This document shows positions 1 through 11,860 of a stretch of DNA of 64,000 bases, piece after piece (the stretch's first letter is position 1; each line of letters opens with the position of its first letter). The position numbers and the translations under genes were made by a program. Location of the stretch: contig NC_045130.1 in assembly GCF_007655135.1 (NCBI RefSeq), positions 12,214,001 through 12,278,000 on the forward strand. The letters run 5' to 3'. The notes beneath the pieces were generated by a model. That model did no database searches. It had not been told where the DNA came from and saw nothing but the letters and a program-made list of their open reading frames with translations. The stretch comes from Punica granatum. Taxonomy: Eukaryota; Streptophyta; Magnoliopsida; Myrtales; Lythraceae.

Positions 1-2459
1 TTGATCGTTTACTCGTATTTGATACTTTTAAAAAGTAAAAGTCATTTTAACCTTTACTAATATATTCAAAAATCATAAAAAAATATAATTTTCTCATAAA
101 AATTAGCATTGTCACGATTATATTATAAATTAATAGTTAACGTAATACCAAGCGTAGCACAATTAGAAATTACAAATTAAATTTAAATTTGGCACGTGCT
201 TATTGCGAGTAACGTTCTAGTTATATCGTAATAGTAATAATAATAGATAATAGATATGACAAATCATCAGTGTGATACAAGAACAGAAGAGAAATGAATT
301 CCCACTTTACGAGTCAAAGTCTTAAATGGCAAGCTGCTTAGGTCAAACTAATTAAGCTAGGCTTGTTTGAATTGTGAGTGTGATTTTAAAATCACAACTT
401 TAATATAATTATACTCACAACAAAACAAAATAACTTATACGAAGTCAAAGAGTGGGCCCCATTTATATCACTCTTTTTCAACAGCAAAACAAAATAACTC
501 ATACAAAGTCAAATGGTGGATCCCATTTATAACACTCTTTTTCAAAATCAAAATCTGATTTTAAAATCTTATTTTGAAACCAAACGCAGCATAAAAGACT
601 GACCAATATATAAAAGTTTATATTCATGCATAACTGCCAGCATTGACTCAATTGCTGCCGAAAAAAAGCATTGACTCAGTGAAGCAAGCTCTTCTCAAGC
701 ACAGGCCGACCTAATTTGAAAGTGTCAATTTTGCGCTGCTCATTATTCACACGTGACAAAGGAAAAAATATGGACACAATCACATGAACTACGGCAGAAA
801 GGATTCAAACTTATGAAAGTAAAAACTTCACTATGTTGAACGATCTAAAAAATTATAATGGCGCGATCATATTTTTAACAGAGGTACATTACTATTGACT
901 TGACAAATAGCGATGACTTGATCATACTTTCTAACGGACTGAAAATGCTGTAAGACTGGATATTAACTCGGTAGCATTATTCATTTCAGTCAAAAGAAAG
1001 TGACTATTTAAATGAAAAGTGAAAAAAAGAAGAAGATTAGCTTAACTTTTTATTTTTCAAACGTGTGTGTCATTTCCCCTTTTTTTTAAAAATAATATAA
1101 TTGCTAGGTTAAATGGTGATATAGTAAATTGATAACCCATACAAATTTACCATCCACTTTTTTTCTCCAATTTTCTTTTACATTTTCATACTCTCTTTTT
1201 TTTGTGGAATACATTCTCACACTTTCTCTCTCTCAAAACTGGGATCGGTCTATAATGCATTGATCAAAAAATATAAATATAATACATACATTACTTGTAT
1301 TTTCAAGTAAATTACTTGAATTATAAGTAAATTATTTGAAAATTTTCAAGTTAATATATATATGTACTTTACATGCATTTTAAGTGTATGTACAATAGAC
1401 TCTTCACAAAACTGGCCTTCCATTTTTTGTTTTATCCTTTTTATTTTTTAGTTGCTATATAATAACTCTCCCCTAAGATAGGATTTTAAAACTATCTTAT
1501 CTTATTTAATTAAGGACAAAAAAAATTGTTTCACTCTATTCCACTATTCAAACTCTTTAATCTTTTTAAAATTTCAAAATGATCCAAAATTTTAATATCT
1601 CTCCGCTTCACTCTCTCTTCTACTCATCCACATCCTACTCCCTATTGTTCCTCCCATCCCTTTCCTCCTCCGCCTCTCCTCTGCTCCCTATTTTCCCTCG
1701 CATCGCTCGCCTCCTCCACCTTTCTTCTTTCGCATCTCATCTTCTCACTATAGTGCCTACACCTACCGACATCCACCCCGTCTCGATGACCTTCTTCCAT
1801 GCCCTCTTGCAGTTGTCCTCCTTGATATTTTTGACGTTATAAACCCATTAGACTAGACGATTTTTACCTAAAACCAAGTAGTTTCGATTTAAACTAGCCA
1901 GTTCAGTCGTTCTCTTTAATCTAATTATCATAATAAATTTGAAAATTATATCAACATTCAAAATGAATTGAAAGAGTAGAAACCGTAACTTCTTAGACAC
2001 TGCAGCCTATTGAGACTAATGCCCTCAAGCTAATGATAACCATAGCTGTCTTATGTTCACCATATTTCATCTTTAATGACTACTTAAGAGAGATTTTAAT
2101 CAAGAAGAGGTAGAAAATACATCATTTGATTAGTCTTATACTTATTCTTCAACAATTATATATCTATTACCAGTTTATCATATTTTTTTCCTAATAATAC
2201 AAGTATCTATTTAATTTATAATCAAACATGCAGTTCGACCTATCAAACAATCGGTTGGACTTGCGAACCCATTAATTCATGTTTCGACTGGTTCGAGGTC
2301 TGATTCGTTTCTGATGACGCTGACTGCGAGAACATCACAAGAGAGAAGGTGGGACACATCTTGAAAAATATTTAAGATTTTGGGTTACTTTTGAAATTTT
2401 CAAAAGATTGAGGGTTAGTATTTAAACAAGGAGCACAGCCCAGCACAGTAACTAAGGGG
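1..2459. other. AT-rich spacer upstream of PMK
   Basis: No coding gene can be supported here. The sequence is strongly AT-rich with long T and A runs. An 87-codon frame at 1579 is pyrimidine-biased, low complexity, and matches no family. The only structured item is a MITE at 360-590. The last few hundred bases presumably carry the PMK promoter. Confidence 0.6.
360..590. mobile_element. MITE with internal 64-bp tandem repeat
   Basis: The left end (GGCTTGTTTGAATTGTGAG) and the reverse complement of the right end (GCTGCGTTTGGTTTCAAAAT) are similar, and both are followed by a GATTTTAAAATC palindrome. Inside, a unit starting CAAAACAAAATAACT occurs at 421-484 and again at 485-547, about 85% alike. 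The TTGTTTGG-like terminus resembles the Tourist/Harbinger MITEs elsewhere in the window. No target duplication was confirmed. Confidence 0.5.
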
Positions 2460-2770
2460 GAGGACATGGTGGGTGGGGGCAGAGTGGGACCCACTGACTC
2501 CCGCCGTCTTCTTCGTTGGAAGCTCACCAAACCGAACCTCATTAACCAAAACCTCTCTCCCTCTCCCTCCACCTGACTCTCTTCTCACCCCAGCCCCGCT
2601 CTCTCCTCCCGACTCTCTCTCTTCGCAGCTTCTTCCTCCGAATCGAAGCTGTCGGCGTCGATCAGCAGCTAACACCGCCTTAACTCTGCCCATCAGCTTC
2701 ACGTAGCGTTTGATGCCTTTCATTTGATCCCAACCCGGATCCTGCAGAAGAGGAAGAAGATCCCAACCCA

Positions 2771-5700
2771 ATGGCAGCAGCTGTGTAAGCTCTCCTCTCA
2801 CATCTTCAGTTCGTTTTGATCATTCGAATTTCCTCGCCCCGGAAAATGACAGAGACAGAAAGTTTAAATCTTGGGATCCTGGGTGTTCGTTATGATCGAT
2901 GCTTGTGTCGCTGGTTGAGCGCAATTGGGGGTGGCATCTCAAAATCGAGGACTTTGTGGCACGAGTGATATCTTCACTTGTGATTCGCGTCATTTATTTA
3001 ACATGGTTTATTTGGGATTTCTCGAATCATTGATTGAACTAGAGGAGTTCCAGTTGAGCTGAATTCCCTGAAAAATATTTATTTTATTTTTCTCTTTCTT
3101 TCTAAATGTTCGGGCAGTGTCGCTTCGGCTCCTGGCAAGGTCTTGATTACGGGTGGTTACCTCGTCTTGGATAGACCAAATGCAGGGCTTGTTCTTAGCA
3201 CCAATGCTCGGTTCTATGCCATCGTGAAGCCTCTCTACGATGAAATCAAACCTGACAGCTGGGCTTGGGTGAGTCCTGAGCGCCCTTTTGAGCTCCTTTG
3301 CCAATTCATTATCTTGCTGGTTCTTTGTTGCCTACTTTCAAGTGCTGCTGTCTTCTTGTTTCACATGTGGGTTTTCTGATCCTGTGATGCTCAAAAGTCT
3401 CCCATGTTCTATTTTAAATCATTCCTGCAGGGTTGTTAGCAGTCTTTGAGCATATTGGGACGATTAAAGCATTAATAAGACTGGTCAATTATGCTGAGGA
3501 GTGGAAGGATCAATATAAATTAGTTCAGTCAATTGAAAATGCTTGATTGTTATTGATATTTTGTCCTGTGCTGGCTGGGAGGTTTTTCAAGAAATGCTAT
3601 CTCGCTTTCTATTTGTAATATATAAAGTTCAACCCACATAGACGTGAATTTTTAAAAGCAAGAAATATATGAAATTCGACGTTGCCTGCTGAGTTTTATG
3701 AGAGTTACATGTTGGGGCTGTTTGTAATTATATACAAGAAGTTCTTTTCAAGATTTCTTTTTGTATTGACTTTGGGAGCTGGTTTGAAGTTTTTTCAACA
3801 GACATATTACATGAGTTTCAGAAAACAACACCACATAGACCAGACTCTGACAATAGAAATCTTCGACCCATAGATGGTGATCAATTACATGCAAGTCAGT
3901 TTCATACAGGGCCTTCTTGATTTGAGAGTCATGAACTGTACATGGAATTGATTGAATGTATTTCTTCCTCTAGCTCTTTTCCGCTGTCTGTTAGTGGCTT
4001 CTTGGTTACTTTCAACGTACAAAATATTTACTATGTAACGTATTTCTGTTTCTTTCTCAGTCTTGGACTGATGTGAAGTTGACTTCGCCTCAACTGTCCA
4101 GAGAAAGCATGTACAAGCTGTCACTAAAGCAGCTCACTCTCCAGCCAATCTCTTCAAGGCAAGTTCATATTAAATTACATGAAATGTAGTTGTCTGTGTT
4201 GTTTTGCATTGTGCCTTGTAAAGTAAATTTATATGTTAAATGGACGCATGATAAGGAAATGAATTTGAATCAGCTAAATTTACCTTAAATGCATTGCAAT
4301 TACAGTGAATCAAGGAATCCTTTTGTGGAACAAGCTGTACAGTATGCTGTTGCAGCTGCTCATGCAAAATTCAACGAGAACAAGAAAGATGCACTTCACA
4401 AACTACTCTTGCAGGGTATTAGAGAATTTGTTCTTAAGCCTTTTTTGCTTCATCTTAAAAGATATAAGATGATCTGGGTCTGGCTAACGTTCATCTCATC
4501 TTTTACAGGCCTTGACATCACAATCTTGGGTTGCAATGACTTCTATTCTTATCGGAATCATGTATAGTCTTTACTCCCAACTTAACTGTTTATCGTTTGT
4601 GATGTGCCTGATTAAATATGGATAATCCTGTTAAGGTTTTGTGTTTATAACAAATTGCAAAAACATGCTTATGGAAACAAGGAGATGAAGAGGAAAATCA
4701 TGCCTAAGCCAAGTGAACCATGATAATCTTTCAAATGGATAATTGACAAAATTCATCTTACAAGTAGATTTTCTTCGGGGTTACCTTATTTGCAGAAACT
4801 TTTGTAAGACTTCTAATATGAAACTGTCCTAAGATTTAGCATGCTGAATGTTCTCTTTATTTGTCCATCAGAAATGAATTTAGATTAGAGATGAAAAGTA
4901 AAAAGAGAAATTGAAAACTACTTACTAGCTACATCATTATCTGAATTTTCTATTAGATTGAAGCAAAAGGACTTCCTTTGACACCCGATACATTGGCTGC
5001 ACTTCCTCCTTTTGCATCAATTACCTTCAATGCCGAGGAATCAAACGGAGAAAACTGCAAGCCTGAAGTTGCGAAAACTGGGCTAGGTTCATCTGCAGCA
5101 ATGACTGCAGCTGTAGTTGCTGCTCTACTTCATTACCTTGGAGTTGTGGATCTCTCCTCATTACAATCCCTAGGAAACAAGGAATCCGTTGATCTCGATA
5201 CAGTCCATATGATCGCTCAAACAGCTCACTGCATTGCACAAGGGAAAGTCGGAAGTGGGTTTGATGTCAGTTCTGCAGTTTATGGGAGTCAGAGATATGT
5301 CCGGTTTTCACCGCATGTGATTTCATCTGCTCAGGTCCCACTCTCTCCTTACCCTGAAACTTGATCACATTTATTAACGATTGGAAGTTTTTGATGCAGT
5401 TAACACGATTACTTGACTTTTGTTGCTCACGAGGAGTTGTTCTTGTTCAGGTTGCTATAGAAGGAATGCCACTGCAAGATATTATCGTCGACATCTTAAA
5501 TGGAAAGTGGGATCATGAGATTACTCAGTTTTCGCTGCCACCGCTCATGACTCTCGTGTGTTTAGTTTATCCTGCCTTGCAACTTGTTATATTTGCTGCA
5601 GTTCATATAGGAATCCTTAACATCAATTCTGGGAAACTGAGAAATTTCCAATACATGTTTGAGGACCTTTTTGATTCTGGGAAACTGAGAAATTTCCAAT

Positions 5701-7322
5701 TTTTTATTTTCCTTTTAAAATATGAGAATGATTAGGAAGAAATGATTTCATTCTTCTGTTGAAACATGAGGATTTTTTTATCTTTTTTAATGTTGAATTG
5801 CAATATTTTTTTCTTTTGCTTTATTCAAGTACAATTCTGGGAATACTTTTCTACCAACCTGGTCCATGGCTTCAGCCTTTTCAGTTATGTGCCTCTAGAG
5901 TTGAGAGACGAGAGAGAAGTCGGTTTTTTTGCTTTCTCATTAGCATTCTCTGCTGGTCTTATTATTTTCAGTTACTGGGAGAACCTGGGACGGGAGGATC
6001 GTCCACACCCTCAATGGTTGGCGCTGTGAAGAAGTGGCAGAAATTGAATCCTCAGAATTCCCTTGAGACATGGAAAAAGTTGTCGGAGGCAAATTCTATT
6101 CTTGAGAAGCAATTTAATTTATTGAGCAAATTAGCTGAAGAGCAGTGGGATGTATACAAGCACGTAATAGACAGCTGCAGCCGGCTTAAAGCAGAGAAGG
6201 TGTTTCCCAATCTCAAGTTTCCTTTTTGTCAAGAAAGAGAGTTAGAAACAAATCTGAAATCTCTTGGACCTCTTCATATATATGTACATGCGTGGAAAAT
6301 TATTTTGCTGCCTTCTAGTATGCTCTTGTACTCTATGGTCTTTACACTGCACATATTAAGTTCTTTTCACCAGTATTGGCATTTGATGTGATCCTTGAAA
6401 TTTGATATAACAGTGGCTTGAGCTTGCTAAGGAACCCAAGGACGAAGCTGTCGTTAAAGCTCTCTCAGGAGCAAGACGTGCTATGCTCTCGATTAGACAT
6501 TATATGTGGCTGATGGGAGAGGCTGCAGGTGTTCCTGTAAGTTCTCTTTATCTCCTGGTCTGATGCTTATGACGTGCTCCTCATATGGCTCTTGCACGAT
6601 GCCTTATACTATTCAGTTTGCTTCAACAAAGAAACTTTTAGAGTTCCCATAATATGCATCCACCCCGTGGGCCTTGAGCTGCCTGGGAGGTTAATGGAGC
6701 ATAGAGAGGTGTGCCAGTTCAGGTTCAATCACGGTCCTATATTTGAATGGTGCTCTGTATCAACTGGTCCGTATCCCTGTCTTATAGTTTAGCTCTGTGA
6801 GAATTCCCCCATCAGCTAAAGGAATAGATTTTCATGTGGTTCTCCAGTCTTAACCAGTCTGAAGATTCTTACCTTGTCCCGCTCTTGGTAGATTACTTTG
6901 GATAGAGCCGATAACAGTTTGATCCGTCAACATGGACCCATAACAATTGATGGTTGTGATTAAGCCTTAAATGAGTTCTGGGTCAGAATAAAAGCTCTAC
7001 CCCTGAAGATTAGGCCATTCTTCTCACTAAAATTTTGATTCCTGGTATCTCTCAGATCGAACCCGAAACACAAACACGGCTTTTGGATGCCACGATGGGA
7101 ATGGAAGGAGTTCTACTAGCTGGAGTCCCTGGGGCTGGCGGGTTCGATGCAGTCTTCGCTGTGACCTTAGGAGAGTCGAAGCACAACTTGACTAAAGCAT
7201 GGAGTTCGCTCAATGTTTTGGCATTACTAGTCGGAGAAGATCCAAGAGGAGTCTCTTTAGAATCTGCGGATCCAAGAACCCAGGAAATCACATCGAAGGT
7301 CTCATCTATTCATATCAAATAG
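2771..7322 (+). CDS. PMK: Phosphomevalonate kinase (GHMP kinase family)
   Basis: Catalyses ATP-dependent phosphorylation of mevalonate 5-phosphate to the diphosphate in the mevalonate pathway to isoprenoids. Ten exons join into 508 codons: 2771-2784, 3118-3268, 4061-4158, 4306-4415, 4509-4561, 4957-5334, 5451-5555, 5972-6199, 6414-6536, 7056-7322. The product has the N-terminal substrate motif APGK (residues 9-12), the GHMP ATP loop TGLGSSAAMT (183-192) and the C-terminal GHMP motif GVPGAGGFDA (about 442-451). Its length matches plant PMK (about 505 aa). Intron 3 begins with GC (AAG|GCAAGT) and is needed to keep frame. The 5' leader is pyrimidine-rich. The neighbouring PPR gene is convergent on the minus strand. 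The family assignment is firm and the exon edges are inferred from splice signals and frame. Confidence 0.95.
4159..4305 (+). other. GC-AG intron of PMK
   Basis: The donor reads AAG|GCAAGT and the acceptor ATTACAG|TGAATC. Joining at the GC donor gives TCA-AGT-GAA-TCA (S-S-E-S) and continues into RNPFVEQA. Using the nearby GTTCAT instead would place TGA first in the next exon. The rest of the donor matches the strong consensus, as is usual for GC-AG introns. Confidence 0.85.
5626..5700 (+). repeat. Partial direct repeat in PMK intron 7
   Basis: A 27-bp string beginning ATTCTGGGAAACTGAGAAAT occurs at 5626-5652 and 5674-5700, a 48-bp period. It lies wholly within an intron, and no function is suggested. 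Confidence 0.8.
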
Positions 7323-8002
7323 AGTTTCTCTTTATTGTACATGAAAATCAGCACTGAAATTTAGTAATGCTAGCTGTAATTTGTCTGGCAGTGGGATCAT
7401 TTCCATGTGTTAAAGGCTCATCAGATGGAAGAATATTGACTTCCACTGGGAAAAACTTGTCCCTTTCGTGTTGTAATTGAATTCTGTGAAAATAATAAGA
7501 TCCAAAGTTTACATTCTGCAGTTTATCAGGCAACATTTACTTTGGTATAAAGAGATGGAAGTCTTTCATAATGGAGTCATTCTATGAAAATTGGACTTAT
7601 CTAATATGGCGATTCTGTTGTATTGTTGTATTGTTTCTTTGCATTTCTACGTACAAAAGGTGACCTGTATAATCTTCTCTCTTTTATGACGAGTAAAATG
7701 GTGGATAGCAGTGATGGCAACATTGTTGCCCCTCGTTACGCAATGAGAAGTCGGACGAACTGAACAACCAGTTCAAACACTGATTTGCGTAGCACCACCA
7801 AAAGCCTAATATAATTCACAAAAGTCGAAGATGACTCCAGGCCCAAGCTGAAGAGCCCACCCTAGTAGATGTCCTCGAGAGATTTAAACAGTCCCCTAAC
7901 CACATGGGAGTGAATTTAGAATCATTAGATCATCACCCATGACGGTGTGACCTATATAATCTTGCATATGAGAAGACAGAGAAATGGAGCAAATTTCTAC
8001 AT
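7323..8002. other. Convergent 3' spacer between PMK and the PPR gene
   Basis: Contains the PMK 3' region, with AT-rich polyadenylation-like stretches such as AAAATAATAAG near 7490, and the PPR 3' region. No additional gene was seen. Confidence 0.6.
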
Positions 8003-9817
8003 TCACCAGTAATCTCCACAAGAGCAAGTCCCATCTTTAAAATGGTGGAACCTGTTTCGATCCCGTACAGTAATCTCTCTTCCATAGATCACTGTTATGT
8101 ACTTAGTGTAAGTGTGACAGTCACTGCACATCCTCACATTCCTAGTGATCCTAATGAGAGAACCCTGAGATGTATGAATAAGTGCAAAAGCTATTGCGAG
8201 TTTCTGAGAGTGACCTTTCAATCTCTCCCGCTTCTCTTCTTCATCGTCATTGATCGACACCTGCGATGTATCAGGTAGGTAGCCTTCAAACTTCAGTTGC
8301 CACTCCATCTGATGAATCATCTCATAAACTCCTTTACATTGGGCTGGGTTCATATCCTGTGACACGAATCTATGAGTCCTTCTGTTCACCTCGACGGAGC
8401 TAAAACCGGGCTTCTGGGAGATCCCCCGTTTGGCCATTTCCGACCAAACCCTGGCAACGTCGTCCCACCTCTGAGCTTGTGCATACAAATGCGAGAGTGC
8501 CAGGTAATCACCAAGATTGTGCTTCTCTGGGTCAAGCTTGAATATCTCATTAGCTGCAATCTCCCCGATTTCCAGCTCTCCATAGACCTTGCAAGCACTC
8601 AGGAGGCTCCGCCATATGACTTCATTTGGCTCGATGGGCATGCTTTTGGCAAGCTCTAGGGCCTCACAAACCTTTCCAGCCCGACCCAAGAGATCGACCA
8701 CACACCCGTAATGCCGAACTGTTGGATCAATCCCGTGCTCAGATCTCATCTCCTCAAAGAAACTTAGTCCCTCGTTGAAGAGCCCGGCATGACTGCAAGC
8801 ATTCAAAACCCCAACATAGACAGCTTCGTCAGGCTTAAGCCCTTCCTCGAGCATCTCCGAGAAGAGAGTCAGAGCTTTTCGACCTCGCCCATGCATCGCA
8901 AGGCCTGAGATCATGACAGAGTAAGACATATGGTTCTTTCTTTTCATGTTCCTGAAGAGAGAGAGACCCTTATCCAAACGTCCACACTTCACATACATGT
9001 CAATTAAGGATGTCTGCACAATTACATTGAGCTCAGGCATGTTTCTCAATAATGCTCCATGTGTCGATCTTCCCGAATCAAGAAAACCCAAATGGGTACA
9101 AGCAGAAAGAACACTGACTAGAATGCTCTCCTCAGCCCTCCAAAACCCGAGCCGATTCATCTGCCCGAAGAGCATTAAGCACTCATTCCACAGCCCTAAA
9201 CTAGCATGAGCCGCTATGATAGCACTCCAAGATGCTACACTCTTATCCTCCATATGCTCAAAAACCGAACAAGCCGACCCGATCTTCTTGCACTTCCCAT
9301 AGAAGCTTATCAAGCTGTTCTGTACATAAACATCACATTCGAGCCCGAACTTGATCACATTCCCATGAATTTGCATTCCTTCGTCAAGTGTCCGTAACTG
9401 GGCACAAGCTTTGAGTAGAGCAGGATAGGTGAAGTTATCAGGCTCAACTCCTGTCTCGAGCATCTCAACATAGGAGGCCAAAGCATCCTCAAAGTTCAGA
9501 GCTTTAACGTGAGCCTTAATCATTGTGTTGTAGTCGAACACCTGCGGATCCTGAATCTGCCGGAAAATCGAGCAAGCGTACTCGATGCTGCCCCACTCCG
9601 AGAGGGCGCAGGAGGCCAAGAGATTGCTCGCGCAGAACGAGTTGCAGGATAAGCCCCACTTCAGTACCTTGGCATGGACCTGTTTGAATTCCTCCAGGTT
9701 CTTGCATCTCTTCAGCAAGGACAAGCACTCCTGTTCACTGGACTTGGAACTGAATTCTGGGATTTGTTCTTTTGGGGGCAGCAGGACATGGGGTGGCTGG
9801 ACTGGCGTGCTAATCAT
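8003..9817 (-). CDS. PPR protein of the E/E+/DYW class, At1g31920-like
   Basis: A 604-aa intronless protein of the PLS-class pentatricopeptide family, which binds organelle RNA and usually serves C-to-U editing or processing in plastids or mitochondria. Degenerate PPR repeats fill about residues 60-420 (for example VFDYNTMIKAHVK and VASWSAIIAAHAS). E and E+ regions follow, then a DYW domain ending exactly in DYW with zinc-ligand pairs CSDCH and CSC. The deaminase signature reads HSQ where active enzymes have HSE, so catalysis may be lost. The start is set at ATG 9817. The frame runs open to GTG 9829 with no earlier in-frame ATG and an in-frame TGA upstream. It lies convergent to PMK, as in the Arabidopsis neighbourhood. 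Confidence 0.93.
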   Translation of the reverse strand: MISTPVQPPHVLLPPKEQIPEFSSKSSEQECLSLLKRCKNLEEFKQVHAKVLKWGLSCNSFCASNLLASCALSEWGSIEYACSIFRQIQDPQVFDYNTMIKAHVKALNFEDALASYVEMLETGVEPDNFTYPALLKACAQLRTLDEGMQIHGNVIKFGLECDVYVQNSLISFYGKCKKIGSACSVFEHMEDKSVASWSAIIAAHASLGLWNECLMLFGQMNRLGFWRAEESILVSVLSACTHLGFLDSGRSTHGALLRNMPELNVIVQTSLIDMYVKCGRLDKGLSLFRNMKRKNHMSYSVMISGLAMHGRGRKALTLFSEMLEEGLKPDEAVYVGVLNACSHAGLFNEGLSFFEEMRSEHGIDPTVRHYGCVVDLLGRAGKVCEALELAKSMPIEPNEVIWRSLLSACKVYGELEIGEIAANEIFKLDPEKHNLGDYLALSHLYAQAQRWDDVARVWSEMAKRGISQKPGFSSVEVNRRTHRFVSQDMNPAQCKGVYEMIHQMEWQLKFEGYLPDTSQVSINDDEEEKRERLKGHSQKLAIAFALIHTSQGSLIRITRNVRMCSDCHTYTKYITVIYGREITVRDRNRFHHFKDGTCSCGDYW

Positions 9818-9837
9818 CCTCTCCTCCACACCATCAT
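9814..9837 (-). promoter_or_regulatory. Short uORF overlapping the PPR start codon
   Basis: Just upstream of the PPR start lies ATG-ATG followed by five codons and TGA. The uORF is in a different frame, and its stop overlaps the main start as ATGA. A transcript starting further upstream would meet this first, so it could lower translation or act by termination-reinitiation. The sequence is certain; the effect is inferred. Confidence 0.55.
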
Positions 9838-10850
9838 AGGCTAAGACTCAGAGCAAAGGAGAAAGGAGAAAATCAAGAAACAGACAAAGACCCATTATCT
9901 GTTATGCTCTACCCATCTGATCTGCAAAGGAGGAATTTGACAGAGGGTGCAGGAACAAACCGTTCCAAAGCAACAAGCTTTCTCCAACATCATGGCCAAG
10001 AGAAAAGAACAGGAAAAATGGAAAAATCACCGAGTTTGTTTTAATGGCTGATGCTTTGAGGTTGAAAAGGAGCTCCAGAAAACATGTTCTAGTTCTAGAG
10101 GGAGATTTGGAAGGAATCCATCAGATTGAGACATGAACTAATTGCAGCCAGAAGATTGAGAAGGGAGCAAAATTAGTAATAAGGGAAGGGACAAGGAGAT
10201 CGTTTGTGGATAGGATAATGTCTGGAGCGAGGGGTTGGATCCTTGAGATTCCTCCTCCTGCGGCTGGAACTCTCGCATCCCGCCACGTCATCCCTGTTGG
10301 TCCAAAGGTCCTCCTCCTTGCCCACGTGGTCGATTTTTTTTAATTACAAACGAAGCCATAGTATAATAGATAGAGAAGAAAAAAAATATAATGACATGAG
10401 AATATTCATCGGTTATAATTAAATTTAGGAATTCTTGATCCGTACTAGAGCGATGCTATGGTACAAAATCCCTTTTCTCTGAGTAAAATTGTTTTGAGTA
10501 GCCATTGAAATAGTCTAACCTCCTCATCAATCTTGTATGTCTCGAAGAGAAAATTAAATTGAGACTTTGCATGGAGAGTGCCAAAAATATATAGCGAGGC
10601 TTAATTTTGCACTTTGTGGATCACGTGATAGGTTGAGATTGATATCTGCTTAGGAGGGATTGGTTATGATCAAGAAATGTGATATATGAATTTATAAAAT
10701 TCAATTCGTCAACTACCTGATATCTCATGTTTTTGCTGAATACTATCTCATGTTTTATTATATTATTCTTGGACAAACTTTTGCTTATTCATAATGAGAT
10801 CTAAAAATGAGTTCTTTTTTTTTTTTAATGGAGTACTTGTTATAAGACTA

Positions 10851-10887
<37 letters not shown>

Positions 10888-10969
10888 CTCTCTAAAATAT
10901 AATGCCATTAAATTGCACCCACAGCTGTCATATTTACCCTTTACGATAACAAACAATGAAGGATGGATG
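9818..10969. other. PPR 5' flank and AT-rich spacer
   Basis: Holds the PPR promoter and leader (to about 10.3 kb), followed by AT-rich spacer with an (AT)n run at 10856-10883. No gene was seen. Confidence 0.5.
10856..10883. repeat. (TA)n microsatellite
   Basis: Uninterrupted TA dinucleotides. Similar AT runs lie at 11058-11073, 13390-13419, 41008-41028, 62310-62333 and 62437-62469. Confidence 0.95.
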
Positions 10970-11860
10970 CAAGGTTGTCAGAATCATGATTCTACCTAGA
11001 ATCGGTTGAGGGTCATGGAATCGTGAATCGTAAAATTCTACTTGTAATTAAAAAAAATATATATATATATATACACGCTAAATTCCATGTCAGAAATAGT
11101 TGAAGTAAATATCAAATGATAAATCTTACTGCCTCCTACTTCATTCATCAAAATCAGATGATACTTAGTTTTCACAAGAGAGCGTTCACACTATAACAAC
11201 CTCAAATGAAAATTGATATAGTACCGTGGTCACGGATACTGTAGGTGAAGCTGCTTTTCCTCCCTAACTTCTTCTTGATCCGTCGCTTCTTGGAATCATC
11301 TTTCTTTGCTCCTAAAAAAGTCGAAAAAAATTTCAGTCTAAATCATCTCAAACCATACGGCAATCAAGAAGCGGCATGAACCCAATTCGAAACAATTTCA
11401 GAAACTTTTTAGGTCCCTATCATTTACAGCCAAGAGGCAAGTTTCATACTTTTCATAAAATAAAAAAACCAATGAGCAATATTGTCGCACAATGAGAAAG
11501 ATGAGGAGGGAGAGAGAGGGGGCATACGACTTTGGGTTGAAATCACAATTGTAGAATCGGTCCAATTCTACGATTCTGCTATTCGAATCGCGATTCAACC
11601 ACGATTCTACCTTCCCGATTCATGCCATAGAATCGGAATCGCTAGCTACCCCTTGAATCGTAGAATCGTGAGATTCTACTATTCGAATCGCGATTTTAAC
11701 AACCATGGATGGATGGAATCGACTAAGCATTAGCTTTATTTGAAGAGTCATGTTAAACGATATCGCCTTACAAGTTACAACCGGCCATCGCGATTGCCAA
11801 TATTTACGATAACAGACGACGATGGATGGAATCGACAGAGCCTTAGCTTCATTTAAGAAT
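10941..11860 (+). repeat. Roughly 115-bp tandem duplication interrupted by MULE-like copy A
   Basis: The string TTACGATAAC followed by GGATGGATG occurs at 10941-10969 and 11804-11830. GGATGGAATCGAC followed by CATTAGCTT or CCTTAGCTT occurs at 11711-11745 and 11824-11860. Subtracting the insertion leaves a tandem repeat with a period near 115 bp, so the element appears to have inserted into the first unit. Confidence 0.6.
10970..11706 (+). mobile_element. MULE-like non-autonomous element, copy A
   Basis: A 737-bp element whose ends read CAAGGTTGTCAGAATC (left) and, reversed, ATGGTTGTTAAAATC (right). It is flanked by the 9-bp repeat GGATGGATG at 10961-10969 and 11707-11715. Both subterminal regions are packed with GATTC/GAATC words. 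No transposase is encoded. A second copy lies at 34087-34838 in opposite orientation with its own 9-bp duplication. Nine-base duplications are typical of Mutator-like elements, so that class is inferred. The flank here is a simple (ATGG) string, which weakens the evidence at this one copy. Confidence 0.6.

Noticed and set aside
1579..1842. 87-codon frame
   Set aside because: Low-complexity Ser/Leu/Pro-rich translation of a pyrimidine tract, with no family match or promoter.
9818..9829. Longer PPR start giving MEERMISTP
   Set aside because: That start codon is GTG, not ATG. The first in-frame ATG is at 9817.
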